Origin: Vitrella brassicaformis
Lineage: Eukaryota; Sar; Vitrellaceae
Direction of reading: 5' to 3'
Length of the DNA stretch: 64,000 nt
Assembly (NCBI GenBank): GCA_001179505.1
Contig: CDMY01000938.1
Coordinates: forward strand, 171,619 to 235,618
In this document: positions 1-15,000 of the stretch, one piece after another
Numbering within the stretch: the stretch's first letter is position 1
Layout of the letters: the number at the start of each line of letters is the position of its first letter
Translations under genes and position numbers: made by a program
Notes under the pieces: generated by a model
Told to the model about the DNA's origin: nothing
The model's input: the letters and a program-made list of their open reading frames with translations, nothing else
Database searches by the model: none

Positions 1-11
1 ATACAGTACAG

Positions 12-3000
12 GTGTCCTTCGACCGGCAAGTGGATCTTCGGGTGCCGCGGGACCTTGTTGTCACAAGTGGGCCGACCACCAGCCCAACAGGCGCCCGTGT
101 GCTGCAGTATACCTCACTCGCGTCTTACGTCAGCTCTCTCAGAGCCCTCGCCAGCACGCCGTCCTTTTTCCCATGGACCGAGCCCCTCCCTGCTTCTGTC
201 TCGCCTGACACCACCCTTCTCTGCGAGCAGGTCGCCCAGCTGACGACAGACGAGCCGGCGACTGGGACCTTGCCGTCTGTAGCGTCGAGAGTGCTGTTGC
301 TGCACTCCAGCCTTACTCCTTACGACGAGAACGCCAACAGTGGCAGCGCTTCATGTGCCCTCTCTATCCCGACTGCATTTCTCGTGTCGACGTCATACGT
401 TCGTCTGCATTCCTTTATCGCGGGGCCGGTGACAGGGTTCTTGCAGCTGCCGTCGAGACACATCACACCGCCGCGGCTCGTCAGTGTCGTACCTTCATCT
501 GTTCCAACGAGTGGAGGCATAACCCTCACCGTGACGGGGGAGGCTTTCGACCTGGCGATGCCCTACCCGTCCTGCTACTTTTGCGACGGGCAGGTGACGG
601 CAGCAACGGTGACCAGCGCAACAACCCTGGAGTGCGCGTCTCCTGTCATTCCGAGCGTGGAGCCTCTATGTCTGTATGTTGCCTACGGCCAAGAGGCGGC
701 CCTGCCTCCCACTGACCGCAACCTCTTGTGGCTTCACCCTACACCCAGCCCCATTATCACGGCAATCGCCCCTGAGGGAGGCGTGGGGGGCACTAACGTG
801 GAAGTGCTCGTCACCCTCGACAGCTCGCTGCCATCGTATGGGCTGGGAATGTCTCTGAGTCTGCTCCTGGAATCACTGGGTACGGGAGCAACACACGAGC
901 TGCCTTGTGCCGATGTCTCTCCACAGGAGAGCACCCTTCTCTGCACCAGCTCGTCTCTGCCATCCATGACGGGCAGCTCTGCGCCGTTCCGCGTGGGGCT
1001 CCGTGAGAATGGCGCATTACTGATGACGACGTCTTTGACCTTGACGGTGTATCAGCCGTCTGCTGCGCCTGACGTGCTGCCGACAGTAGCACGCCACCCT
1101 CAGGCACCTGCTGGCCCGATCGACGTGACAACAGTCTCCACATCGAAGCTGCAGCTTGCGAGCCATCTGTCGCCCTCTCTTTCAACGCTTCAATGCCGGT
1201 TCGAGCTGAGAAACTCGCACGAGGCACTGCGTCTTCGGTCTCCCCTGCAGTCTCTGAGCTCTGTGCCTGGCCAAGGGTACACAGCGACGTGCTATCAGCC
1301 TCAGAATGGGACACGTGAAGCTGCCGCGCAGCTCACTCTCGTGGACCCATCTACTCCAAGCTATGCTAATGCTCTGAGGATGAGTGAAAGCCTCTCGGTG
1401 CCGGCCAGCCCGTCTCTCGCTTCCCTGCTCGACGTGCAGCCGCGGAGCATTGTGGAGTCTGTCTCGACCGAGATTCTGCTCACCTTCAGCCCCATTGCCT
1501 CTTCTCTTCCTATCGCCTGCCGGCTCTTCCCAAGCGGCAGCGACGTCTTTCTCACTGGCAGCGGGCCGCAGATGGGGTGTCTGGTCACCATGACGCTTCC
1601 AGGCACGTACTCTCTGCAGCTGCAGTACTCATTCGCCCCTTCCCTGACCGCATGGGTCGACACGGGTTATGACATTCGGGCGCTCGCACGAGTGCAGCCG
1701 ACGGGCATCTTCCCAGAGCAGATATGGCTTGAGGAAGAGGCCAGTGAAAGCGCCAGCACGGTGACAGTGCTCGTCAAGGGCAGTGGCTTCGGTGTCGTGA
1801 ATGATGTCGAGTGTGCGCTCTTTGGCGGCACTGGGCAGACGGTGACGTCCGACACGGCAACAGTGGCGAGCGACACTGTGCTTCTATGCAGCTTTGCAAC
1901 CAGCGGCCTTCGCAGCCTGGTACAGCACACGAGCGGAGACACCGTCGTCGAGCTGAGGGTCAGGACGTCAGACGGCATCACCGTCTTCCCCTTGCCTGTC
2001 GATGGGTCCAGCCAACTCCTGCTCACCCTCGTCACCGCCCTCGTCACTACCTTTGCCACGCACGAAGACGCGCCGACTCTCGGGCGACAGCTCAACCTCA
2101 GCGGCCTCACCTTCCCGGGCTCATTGGTCGACCAGGCCTTCGTAGACAATCAGCTGACACAGGACAGCGGTTGGGGCTGCGACTACCGCACAGGAGCTCT
2201 CCACATGAGTCTCGCTGCAGCCAGGATTAACACAACACAGCTGTCGTGTCTCGTCCCCTCATCCATCGCCTCCATCGGAGGGGCGGTCGACCATCTTGCT
2301 GCGGGCTATCCGCCGGCTGCTGTCCAGTCAGCCGTCGAGACACCAGTGGATGTCGGCGCCACATTTCATCGCCTGATGCCGGGACTGAGGTCCTCGCCGA
2401 CACCAAGCACCCCAGCCATCGTTGCCGGATCTGTCTCAGTGCTCGTCAAGACAAGGCAATTGATCGCGTCAGCTGGGACATACCTGGCATCACTCTATGC
2501 TTCGGTGAGCTTCACGATCGACCGCGTGTCGCCCGATACTGTGTGGGAGGGGGTTTCTGTCCGAGTCATGATCGATGGGACGTTTTCAAGCGGCATCTTT
2601 CCCTCCAGCCTGCACTGCAACTTCCAGTACACGCTGACCTCTGGAGCTGCCGGACAAAACACCGTTCCTGTGGTGCAAGTGTCGACCAACACGCTTGTTT
2701 GTGAGGCGGCGACGTTTCAAGCCGTAGATGCGCAAGGGATCTCTGTGGGGCTTCAGCGCTCCCCTTCTGTCAACGAAGTGCCATTGGCTGTGAGCCCCAA
2801 CAAGCTATCCGTCCTGCCAGTGCCAATTGCTACAGCCATGGCGCCGTCAAGTGTGTGGAGCCTGATGCCGCTGCCGTATTTCATCCAGGCTGCTGGTGTG
2901 CCGGTGTCGCCTCACGTGACGGCTGAGTGCCGCTGGGCAGTCATGGCACTGACGACAGACGCCAAAGCGAAGGCAATGCAGGTTGGCGATGTGGTGGCGA

Positions 3001-6000
3001 CCTTCGCGACGATCGACTCAAGCACTCAGCTCAGCTGTTGGAGCCCGCGATTTGACGATCTTTCGGCTGCATCGGTGGGTCTCTCCGTCTCGTTTGTCTA
3101 TGCGGACATGACTCTTGCCGCCACACACATACCTATTGCGAGCAACGCCACAACGATCACCGTCGCCAGCAGCATCCCTGTCGTGTCATCGGGCAGACAC
3201 CTGCCCCTGCAGCTGAGCCACAACGTTGCGACAATCCCTGCCTCTGGCCTGGTCGCTTCCCTCCCCTCCACAGTGCACATCAAGTCTACGGCCAGCCTCT
3301 TCTCTGTCCTCGACCACACGAGCTTCCACTGTGTGTTCGATAAGGTCTTCAACGGCAATGCGGCCACCACAGCGGCACTTGCACTGTCTGCCGACACACT
3401 CGTGTGCACAATGCCGCCGTCGAACGAGGCCCGGCTGACGGAGCTGCGTCTCGAGACCAAGCACGGAGCTCTGGTGCAAGTGTGGGAGTTCCGCTACATC
3501 GCCGATTTGCAAGGGGAGTGGTTCACCCACGGCGAGAGCATGCAGGGCCTGTCTCTACAAACAGCTGACTTTGTCCTCGACGGCGACCTGAAGAGCAGCT
3601 TGGAAGGCCTTGCGCCAACATGCCAAATCGATGTATACGACAAGGCCGCCCCGTCACAACCGTGCGGCCCTCCACAAAGCAGTGCCGCGTGTCAAGCGAC
3701 GGTTACACAGGACGGGGTTCTCCAGTGTGCGTTTCAGCCACCCCTGGCCGACACGACGTGCAACCGCAACACGGCTGGAGTGCGGCTCTCCATCTTGTGT
3801 GACGACCAGCATGTCTGTGCTGACACGGCGCTTGAGTTCTCATCTACTGTGGTTACGAGCGATGCTGGCCTGGCCAGGACGGTCATTCCCATCTGGAGAG
3901 ATGCTCCTGTGGAGCTGGCCTTGTTGGCTGCAAGCGAAGATCAGCTGGCGGACTTGTCGTCCTTCCCGTCCCCGCTTGCATGCCACCTTCACACGGTTCA
4001 CACGGAGACGACATGGCAGTCCACACAGGGGTCGGTCACATTGAGCCCGTCCGGCTCCTCGTCCGCGTCACCAGTCACTGCTGCAGCCACTCTCTGTCGG
4101 TTGCCGCACGCCAGAGACACGGCTGGCCTTGCTGTGCAGCAGCTAGACGTGAGTGTGGCGGGCGTCTCCACGCCTGTCACCCGAGCGCTCTTGAGCATAC
4201 ACACAGCCCCTGGACACCTGACAGTGAGCCCGTCTTTTGGAGCGATGGCAGGGAGCGACGCCGTGCGTCTCGAGTTCACGTCCGACTGGGATTTTGCTAC
4301 CATTTCTACTGCCCTTGATAGCTTCTATTGTCTTTTCATCGATCAGTATAGCGGTGCGAGAATTGAAGTCCCTGTGATCGACATCGTTGACTCGACGCTC
4401 ACCTGCCAGAGCCCCCTGCACGTCGAGAGCACCCGACGGTCTCTGGTGGGGGGTGGCTGGACATCGTCGAGACAGCTGGAGGTCCGACTTATGCTCAAGA
4501 AGACATTTCCTCTCACCAATCCACCGGACTCACAGCTCAGCGTCGTGTCCACGTCTCTTTCCTATGGTCTCTTCACTTTCGTCGATCCTCGGTGGACTGC
4601 GGTCATGATTTCCGCCCCGTTTTCCACCACTGGAGTCGTCAGTGACGGCCTCACGCCGTTGCGTAACCTCTCACCGAGCAGCGCGCTTCTGATTTCCTCG
4701 ATGGGGAGCGGGGCATTGCCGCCCCTGGAGCTGACTGTCGACAGCGCTTTTCAATTGTCGCGGACAGACATGTCGTGCCGCTTTGTGGATTTCACGGAGT
4801 ACGTCAAGGGGACACAGCCATCGGGTATCCCTCTCGGAGACACACAAGCGACGGTCACCAGCAGTAGCCGACCCTCGAAGGTGACCTGCCCTCTCCCAAC
4901 CATCCCTGTGATTGGAACTTATGAAGATCGCTTCCTTTCTCTGTCACTCGAGTCGTCCTGGACAGCGGCACCCTACAATGACGAGTACCTGGCTGTCATT
5001 TCTAAGACGACGCACTTGCTTACACAGAGCACGTCAACGGAGCGAATCGACGCCACACACATCGCCGTGTCTTCCGTCTTCACCTCTCAAAATAACGAAC
5101 TTGTCATTCCCGCAACGGTGCTACCGAGGTGCGCTCTGCTAAGCGACACGGCGTCGATCGCCCCCTCTGTGTCATCGGCCGCTGTCTCGAACTACCGCGG
5201 CATTGCGTGCAAGTGGGCAAGTGTGGCAGCGGGGTCGTCTCCTGTCCACGCTGCGGCTGGCGGCAGCCTCAATCGGGGCTCCTTCGTCTTCGATCCCCGT
5301 GAGGTGGACCTGTCCATGGCTGGTTCGGCAGTCACGGTGTCTCAGCTGCCACCCGACCAGGATCCGGCGTCACTGACCGGCGATGGCGCTGCACAGCCTC
5401 TGATTGCGGGGAAGACATCTTGTTTCAGGATGCTGTATCCTCAGGAGCTTTCGATCCAGTCCGCTCAGCTGACACTATCTTTGCTGTTGGAGACAGCCTT
5501 CACCTCCCCCGCAGCCCAGTTCTCATCCACTGCTGTCACTCTCTCAGAGCCCTGTCAAGTGGGGACCGCCACCCAGAGTCCCAGTCAGCTGCTCAGCGGG
5601 AAAAGGCAGATACTGCTGTGCTGTGCTGTGCCTGCAACACCGCCATTCATAGCCGGGCTGGCTTACATCGAGCTGGCTGCACCTGCCCTGCAAAGCGCCA
5701 CTATCTTGCTCGACATTCAGTCCAGCACAAGCAGTGTGACTCTCGAAGCTCCGCTGAGCCCTCTCCCCTTCTACCAAACCGCTGTCGAGGCGTCGGTTGC
5801 CCATGATTTGGTTATCGCCAGCGGCACTTTAGCGAGCCAGAGTGTCGCGGTGCCTGTAGACGGGGCGACCATTGGTGATGAGGTGGCGTGTGTGTGGTAC
5901 TTTGAGCAGCAGAGCGAGCCGGCAATCACACTGGGAAATGTGCAGACAAGCGGGATCCTCACCTGTCCATCGCCAGAGGTGCCGTCATCTCTCAGGACAG

Positions 6001-9000
6001 GCAGGCTCTTCACCGGTCGAGCGGTCAGCCACCTGGCTGTCAAGGCGCTCGTGGATGACCTGAGTCGCAGTGAGACGGTCCAGTCCACAAGCACATCGGT
6101 CGTCATTCATTCTGCTGGTGGCACCCCCTTCGTCGCCGTGCAGCTCTCGACCATCGCCTGGGTCGGCCCCAACTTGTGCCGTGTCCGAGCAAGGGACCTT
6201 CATGTCTCTATCGAAGCGTTGCGGTTCACCTTGTCGGACTCCAGCGACCGTGCTCGAGTGCAGAGTGACATCACCAGCAGCCTTGAGTGCGTGTTCAGAC
6301 GCAAGAAGGGTGTCAACAGCGGCACGAGTCCAGCTGCGGTGCGGACATTGGCTCGCTTGTACGGCAAGGCAGGGATGGTGGAGTGTGGGTGTCCCGACGG
6401 GCAGCACTTCGCCTCCGACGCATTGCCATCTGGATCATCCCTGCTGACTTTGGAGGTCGACATGAACGGTAAGGCACACACGAGAGTTCATGTCTCTGCA
6501 CGATCAATGTATATGTGTTGTGTCTGCAGGGATCATTGTGAGTGAGCAGGCCGACGTTGAGATGCAGATGACACCCGAGGCTGCATGGCAATTGGCCACG
6601 CCAGTCCCATGGCCGGCGTCCTCTCCATCACGACCGACGGTGGCAATCTTCGACGGTCTGCACACGATTTACGTGTCCAAGGACGACGCCCCCTCTCCTT
6701 CGCTAACCAACACCTTCACAGCCTCTCTCTGCTTTATCAACGGCGGCCAGGGATACCTCACAGAGAGCCCCTTGTCTTCACAGCACCTGGTGTGCTACAT
6801 TCCCCCTCTCCCTGCCCCTGCGTCGCCCTCCTCGCCCCTCGCTCTCCTGGTCGGTGACTCGGGCATGGCTGCATGGGAGGAATACCCCATTTTGGACAGA
6901 GATGATAGCACCTCCGCGCTGCACATTCAGCATGAGACGCTACCTACCATTGTATCGGTCAACCCTGCTTTCATCCGAGCGTCTTCGTCCGCCGGCAGCG
7001 GGACAAATGTCCGTGTCTCGGGTACCAACTTCTTCGAGACGTGTCGGTGCATCATTGGCACCCCTCGGACAGGCACAGGAGGTGCTCGCTATACCGCTGC
7101 TGATGTGCTCTTTGCGTCGAGCGGCATCACGTCAGGGCTGGACATCCAGCCCGCAACAGAATCTGTCTTTGTCGGCGCTACCACAATCGACTGTCTGATC
7201 AGCCCCTGGACAGAGGCCATCAGTGAGGTCTACCTGGCTGTCGAGTGCACAAAGGAGTCCCTCACTTCCCTGCAGAACCAGATTGTGGCATCCAGCCTGG
7301 TCAGGCTCGCCGTCGTGCCTTTCGACATCGCTTTGTTGGCGCGCTCTTCAGTCCTGGTTGGGCCACAGACGCCTGTAACGATCGAGGGGAAGGGCTTCCT
7401 GCAAACGGGTCTGCTGAGCTCCCTCGGTTCATCGACGGCTTATGAGATGAATGTGGTGTCTCTGATGGAAGGGTTGGTGCATCCCTTGCTGGACTTTACT
7501 TCGGTCCCGATGGACACACTTGCTCAGGTAAGTTACAGACAGGCAGCTACAGGCTGATTGATATCTGCGATATATATGCTGTCTCGTGTGCAGGGCCTGG
7601 CGCCAGCACGGCTGTCCGTTGCCAGCTCACTCAGCGTGGCCCTACAGCTGCAAGAAGGAGCCACCACCCGCCAGGTCTCCATCACCGACACAAAGACCCT
7701 CTCACTGACATCGCTGCCTGTTCTCCAAGACGCCCACATGCTAACGTCCTTCTCTCGCCTCGCTGTGGCAATGCACTTTGACATCGACATAGTCAAGGAC
7801 AACCTTCGGTGCTACGTGGGTGATCGCGTGACCGCTCTGTCCGCGACATCTCACCTGTGGTTCGAGAGCAAAGCGCCTTTGCTGGACCACAGCCGGAGCG
7901 TCATCTGTGACGTGGCGTCGACCCGCATGGCTTTCTCCGCCGCTGAGCCCAACTCCCTCACTTCGACGCTCCGCTCGCTCTTCGTCTTCGATGCGCTTTA
8001 TCGCCACGCATACAGGTCGTTCCATTTCAACACCATATCGAGGCCGCAGCCTCACATTACATCCTTCGCGCCGCGGACGCTGCCCTTCGATGCCACGACC
8101 GTCGACTCGGGCATATTTATCGACGTATATGGCTATGCATTCCCGACGGACTCGCTTCCTGACCGCCCACTCGACTGTTATGTCCATTTTGGCGACCGCC
8201 AGGCCCGACAGACAGCCGTCCTGAGCGACACGCACATTCGTGTGACGCCGCCGTTGATGACGGCTGCAGTCAGCCTGCCGATAGAGCTGCGATGCACTCA
8301 GTCTGTGAGCCCCGCAGCCCCAGTGCCCCTGAGCCACATGCCAGTGTGGCAATCGGTGGCGGTTGCATCCTCCTTGTCGATTGGCGGAGGGTCGTATTTC
8401 ACCTTCACGTCTCTTCCGGTGATCGAGGAGGTGGCGCCCCGGCAGTTCTCGTCCCTGGACGCCCCCCTCCTGACTGTCCATGCTACGGGTCTGTCTCGCA
8501 CAGAGAAGGCCTTCTGTCTCATAGGCTCCACGGCTGTGGCTGCCGAGGTCCTGACGTCGAACTTCCTGCGGTGTCGATGCCCCGTCTTGCAAGATGGAGA
8601 GACAGATGTGCAGATCGCCATCTCGGTCGATGGGGTGTGGTTCTCGCCACCCTGGACGCAATTATTGAGGATACAGCAGCGGGTGCGCTTGGTCGATGTC
8701 ACGCCGTCGACCGTCCTGACATCCGGAGGGACAACTCTTGTAGCCACGGGGTACAACTTCCATATCTCTCCGACATACGGCGTGTTCGATAGCGGGCCGT
8801 CTGTCGAGTGTCGGCTTGGCAATGAGGTGATGGTGCGGGCGATTGCCGCCACATCAACTGAGGTGACATGTAGCATCCCGCCCCTTCCCCATGTGGAGAA
8901 GGAGATTGTTGACGCTGGCACAACCTCGACAACTCTCCCATTCACGCTGGTGTGGGACACCCAGGGCCTGCTGACGCCGGAGACATCTGCCAGCCTGACC

Positions 9001-12000
9001 GTCACTGCCCGCCTACCCCCCGCCTTCTATCTCGTGTCTCCTGCGGTCGTCTTGCCACCCGGTGGCGCCACAATCACCCTCAATGGAGTCGGTCTGGATG
9101 TGGCGTCGAATGCAAGGTGCGTCTTCATGGGTGCCACGAGCACTACGGTCGGCAGCATTTCGTCTACAGCGGTCAGCTGCCCCGTGCCAGCGTTGAGCAG
9201 TCTGCAGCTTGGGCCGTCGTCCACATCACCGCCCGTCGACACGATGATTCAGGTGGCCTACGAGGACAGCAGTGGCAACATAGTGGTGACGATCGATACC
9301 GGGCTGATGATCCGATACGTGGAGCCCCCGATGCTCAACACTACTCTCCCAGCCACCATGTGGGTGGGGCAATCTCTCTTCGTCAAGGGCGACGGCTTCC
9401 TCACCTCCCCCTACGTCATGCAATGCAAGCTGGACGCCGTCAGCTTTGACCCGCCATCAGCTGCCCCACTGCCCTCCTACACCGAGACGGCTAAAGTCCA
9501 CTCAGACAGCCTGCTCGAGTGTCCGGTGAACGCAGGCCTCACTGATGAATACATCCAAGTCAGCGTATCCCTCAACGGCCAGGAGTGGACGCCCGTGGGA
9601 ACAATCGTCGCGCCAGGGGACGCGCAGAGGCTCGTCAGCCCTGCCACCGGGATATCGGCCCTTACACCTGCAGTGCTGCCCACCGGCAGCTTCGGCAAGG
9701 TGACGTTCAGTATCACCTCGACGTGGAGCGAGGTGCATGTGGCGGACAATCTCCTCTGCGTGGCCGCCGATGTGGATTCCCCTCTGACGAATGCAGTCAA
9801 GATCGCCGTGCCCGTCGCTGTCGAGAGCTCTGTGGTCGAGACCACCGGTGTGACGAGCCTCGTGGCCTCTTGCATCTTCCCCCCTGTAGCCTCGAGCAAC
9901 TACACCGTGGACCTCATTAGCGCCGCTCGGAATTGGGGCACTGCAAACGATCAGCCCACTCTGCTGTCCCTGACGGTTGCCAGTGCTGGTGTCTCTACAG
10001 CAGCTGCTGTACCACTGGAGGTCATTGAGACACAGCCAGATCTCTTGGTGAGAAGCGTCAGTCCCTATTTTGGATTCGCCGACACGATGACTGAGGTGCT
10101 GGTCAGCGGCCTGTCCTCCATCGATCTCATTACCGCCTGTGCCTTCGGCTCGCCTTCCACTACATCACCACTTTCCTTCGACCCCGCCATCCAGTCGCCA
10201 GCTGAGGTGGAGTTTCTCTCCAATGGGACAATCAACTGCACGGCAGTGGCTCAGCCCTTCCGTGACCCGCCCATCGACAGGCCCCTCTACGGAGGAGTGC
10301 AGCCTGTGTATGTGCAGTACAGCAACCTCCACTGGGTCGACACGGGCACCGCCTTCCTGTACCTCCCCAATCTGGTGGTCGAGTCCGTGCGGCCTTATGC
10401 GGGCAAGAATGTGGGAGGCGATGACATCACCGTCAAGACCAGTCCTCCCGACGAACTGGCTTCTCTCGGCTTCCCGCCGTGCACGGTCGACAGCTGTCGG
10501 TGTCTCTTCACCTCTCTGGACAACTTGACTGTGGTGGAGGTGGTGGGCACGTGGAACGCAATCGATGGGAGCATCACTTGTGTGACGCCCGATGTCTCTG
10601 GAAGCGGCTTTACAGGTGAGCCAGGATCACCTGTGCTGTCGATTGTCGTGCCATCATTTCCTGTGTGTGTACATGTTTGCAGGTCCGATGAGGGTGTCGG
10701 CGTCTGTGGCCGGCGGCCTTGTGTGGAGCCGATCCGATGCTCTGTTCGAATTCTATGACACGCTGGGCTTCACTGGTGTGGCTCCGGACCTGACCAACGC
10801 CCTCGGAGGGACAGTCGTCACTATCACAGGCAGCATCCCACTCATCACAGACGGTACGCATCCTGCCACTGCACGCGCACGCTCATATGCACCGCCGTCT
10901 CACTCTCATGCAGGCGCAGTCTACTGCCGTTGGTATGCGACATCTCCCGATATCAACCAGCCCTATGACGTCGCAGCCATCAACATCAGCGCCACCGAGG
11001 TGCTCTGCCTAGTGCCGTCACGATACCGATTCTTCAACTTCGTCCCAGTACCAGTGGGCGCTCACCTGCTGCTCAATGTCTCGGTGTCTGGGGAGCCCTT
11101 CGTGTGGGAGGAAGTGTCGCCGCCACTGGCGCAGCTCGAGCAGCATGAGACGCCGTCACGCGCCGACGCATCCCTTCTTGTCACGCCACCGAAGAGCTTC
11201 AAAGAGGGAGGCGCCACCATCGATATCACCGGCACAGACATGAGGACCGACTTCCCGTCGCTGGCTCGCTGCCGCTTCCACCTGATGGAAAACGGCGTGT
11301 CAAGGTATGAGCTGGCCGTCAACGCCACGCCAGTCAGCACAAGTGTCGTCCAGTGTGTCGTGCCGGCCCTGACTGACATCAGCCTGACCCTGGCGCCGCC
11401 ACAGAGCATCCAGGTGGACCTCTCTTTCGATGGGGGCGCAACCTTCTCAGCGCTGCACGGCCTCATCAAGTACGAGCCCGACTCAGCCTTCACCCGCAAC
11501 ATCACCAATGACGATGGGACGGTGACCAGCCAGACGCCCATCGGCCTTATCGGGTCGGGCATGATCCTCAGCGAGCAGCTGTCGTGCCGCTACACCCGGT
11601 ATGACCCCCTGCCCGAGACGGTGTACCCCCCTGTGCTGGCGGAGTGGCAGAGTCCCGACGAGATGCGGTGCGGCCTGATTACTGTCACGGAGGGTTTCCA
11701 TCGGGTGGAGTACTCCATCGATGGGCAGATCTTCAAAGACACGGGGCTCGTCTACACGGTCTATTCGACGCCTACGTTGGTCACCATCGATCCGCAGAGA
11801 GGGCCCTACACGGGAGGCACCATCGTCAGCATCATAGGCAGCGACTTTGTGGCAACCCCGCGGCTGTCCTGCGCTTTCAACGACACGATTGTCCTCGTGT
11901 ATAACTTCATCAGCTCGAGCGAGATCCAATGCGTCTCTCCGCCTGCCCAACAGCCCGGCCTGGTCCTTGTAAAGGTTTCTCTTAACGGCATCGACTTCTT

Positions 12001-15000
12001 CGGCAACTTCACATTCGAGTATCTGCCTCTGTACAACGCGACAAGTGTCAGTCCATGGCACGCTTGGAGCTGGAATGACCAAGTGAGCAACCCACGGACA
12101 CCCTCCTTGCGAGCTATGTCAATGTCTGATCATGTGTTCCTCTCTCTGTTTGTCAGGGTTTCTTGGTGCTGGAGGGAGACGGCCTTGTGGATCCAATGTC
12201 GTGTCAGTTTGGAGACCTGCCGTCAGAGGTGGCGCCTCACGTGTGGCCGTCCAACAGCTCGATGGCATGTGTCTCGCCAATCCTGCCCCTGCCAAAGCGG
12301 CCTAGCCCCGACATGTGGGACCGTGCAGAAGACCACTTTCTCACCTTCGTTGAGGTGAGCAAGGATCATTTCCTTGTGATGTGACGCGATGGGCCATCTT
12401 GTTCTCTCTTCAGGTGTCTCCCAACGATCAGGACTTCAGTCGGCTTCGACGGCAGTTCCTTTGGTATGAGCCTCCCATGGCCACCCACAGCTCACCCGGG
12501 GCCTTCCTATCAGACAGGCCGATCAGCACAGACTTCTACGTCTTTGGGCAGTACTTCCGCCGTCTGCTGAGCGAGAGCTTCCTCTGCAAGATGGTCGTCT
12601 CATGGATGAACGAGACACAGGCCGAGATGGAGCTGCAGGCCGCTGCTGACGATCCCAATCTCACCGCCGCCATCCAGGAGCGCCTCGACAGCCACTGCAA
12701 CAATCTGACCTTCCTGGCAGCCAACGACCCAGGATTCAGCATCGGCAACTACACCGAGGGCGCCAACAAGAGCTCGTACCTCTCGCCGAACGTCCTGCGC
12801 TGCCAGATACGCATCGACACGGCGTTTGTGCCTCTTGTGCCCGACGTGTGTCCAGGGAAGCATCGCCTCCCGTATGCACTTGAGGTCGCACGGACGCCCG
12901 AGATGTGGTCGGGGGCGGCCACATCGAGCAACAATGTGTCGACGGGGACCGCCGATATATGGAAGCCGCCGATCAGCCCCGATGACACATCGCCGCCGGA
13001 GGTCCCGTGGGACAAGACACATGCATTGGGCGGTGGCTACCCAAGGCTGGGCAGCCCCTCTGTGTCGTTCGCTGTGCAGCTGAGAGAACCCATTCCAAAG
13101 ACGCAGGTGAGAGAAAAAAGAGGGGGAAGGAGCCGGCCATCGGGTTTCACATACATTTTGTTTGCATTATATTCAGCTGCACATCCTGGTCGGGGACAAT
13201 TTGGTAGAAGAGCTGGTCCCGGCCGACGCATGGACATTCGACGGCGAGGAGACGTACCGCCCCGACCCAGCAACCTTCAACGCGTCAAACGCCACCTTTC
13301 CCTTTCCAGCGGTCATGCTGCCCGGTATCGTCACCATCACCGTTATCAACCTGCCGCCGTTCACATCGGTTCCGTCTGGAGGTCAGTTTGAGGCCATCCG
13401 GGTGGCCTTTGGGGACGATCGGGTGGCGTGGTACAACGTGGCCAGAGTTAGGTACAACCCTATACCGAAGGACACGTACTATCGTGTGGGTTGGCACATG
13501 ACGGAAGGGGTGCAGCCGTGCCCGACGGGCCACTACTGCCCTGGCGATGTGATCAGCGCACTGCCGCAGGAGATCGCCGCGACGCACAGCGTGCCATGCC
13601 CACCTGGCACCTACCACATCGAATTCGTCAACGGGACGATCGTGTGCTCGCCATGTCCGCAGGGGACATACTGCCCCTTGCCTGCCGAAGGCATGCCTCA
13701 TAAGTATGTCCATCCATCCATCCATCTATCTACTTTCAGACGGCACACTGCAGTCAAATATGTCTCTCTCTCCGTTTCCTTTTGGGTGAGCAGGTGTCCT
13801 GGTGGCTATGTGTGCGACGGCACCGGGGGCCTTGACGCTCTATTGCCTCTCTGTCCGGCCGGCAAGCTCTGCTACCGGGAGATTGCGACAATCGGGGAGG
13901 AGATCACCACCCTTACCCCACCCCAATACAGGCGGCTTTCGGATGAGATGCCTCTGGAGAGTGAGGACAATTCCTATTTTGACGACATTGACGCAGAAAC
14001 GCGAGACCTTGCGAGTGGGCTGCCCCTCATCAGCCTCTTGGTCTCGAACGTGTCGGATTGCCCTGCCGGATGGTAATTAGCAAATGGGATTCCTTCGTCA
14101 CACGCATATGCCTCTCCCTCTTGGCGGTGTGGCTGTGTGCGTGTGTAGGTACTGCCCGGCGGGATCGACCATTGACCAGGTAAGGCAGCTAGCTCCACAT
14201 GGCAAGACAGAAGGCCGTGTCATGTCTCTGTCTCTCAGTATGATTACACGTGGGAGCCGACCGGTCCGTCCCCAATGACCAAGTGTGCCATCCCGGGCAT
14301 CGTTTGCCCCGAGGGAACGAGCATCCCATGGGGAACCGATGTCAAAGTACGCCGGACGTCAATCGTCACCTGTAGGCTCTTCCACCCCCGCTGTCTTGGC
14401 ATTGTAGGTGCCGGCGGGTTACTACATCTCGCCTGAGCACGACGAGACTATCGAATGTCCGCCAGGATTTGCATGCCCCGAATATGGCTCGAATCCTCTT
14501 GCATGCCCTCCTGGCCAGTACCAACTCTCGCAGGTCCGTCGCAAAATGATGACGGCCGTGTCTCTCTGAGTTACTCTTGGGTACCTTCCGCACACGCAGG
14601 GTGCTGCCGAGTGTGCCACATGCACAGCAGGGACCATGTGTTCGGACTACGGCGGATCGCATCCCGAGATGTGCCCCCAGGGGTTTGTGTGCGCCCTCCC
14701 CGGCCGTCACGGCCCCACATACCTCTGTCCGGCAGGATCCTACTGTGACGAAGGCACGTTCACACTCAACAGCTGGGTGGGTCAAAGGACTCACAGACAC
14801 ATACGGGAAGCCACCAGCAGTGGCGTGGCGTTTCTGTGTGTCACCAGAGCAACGAGACGAATGCGCCCCAGGTGTGTCCGAGGGGCACCTACTGCCTGCC
14901 AGGCACAATCCCGTGCGACCTTGGCGTGTGGGGCGTCAACTGCCCCAAGAAATGCGTCGAAGGAAGCTTCTGTGGCACGGTCGGCACACCACAGGAACCG

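Noticed and set aside
7741-9005. Long minus-strand open frames opposite the giant gene
   Set aside because: They overlap the well-supported IPT exons and have Arg/His/Gly-rich shadow composition.
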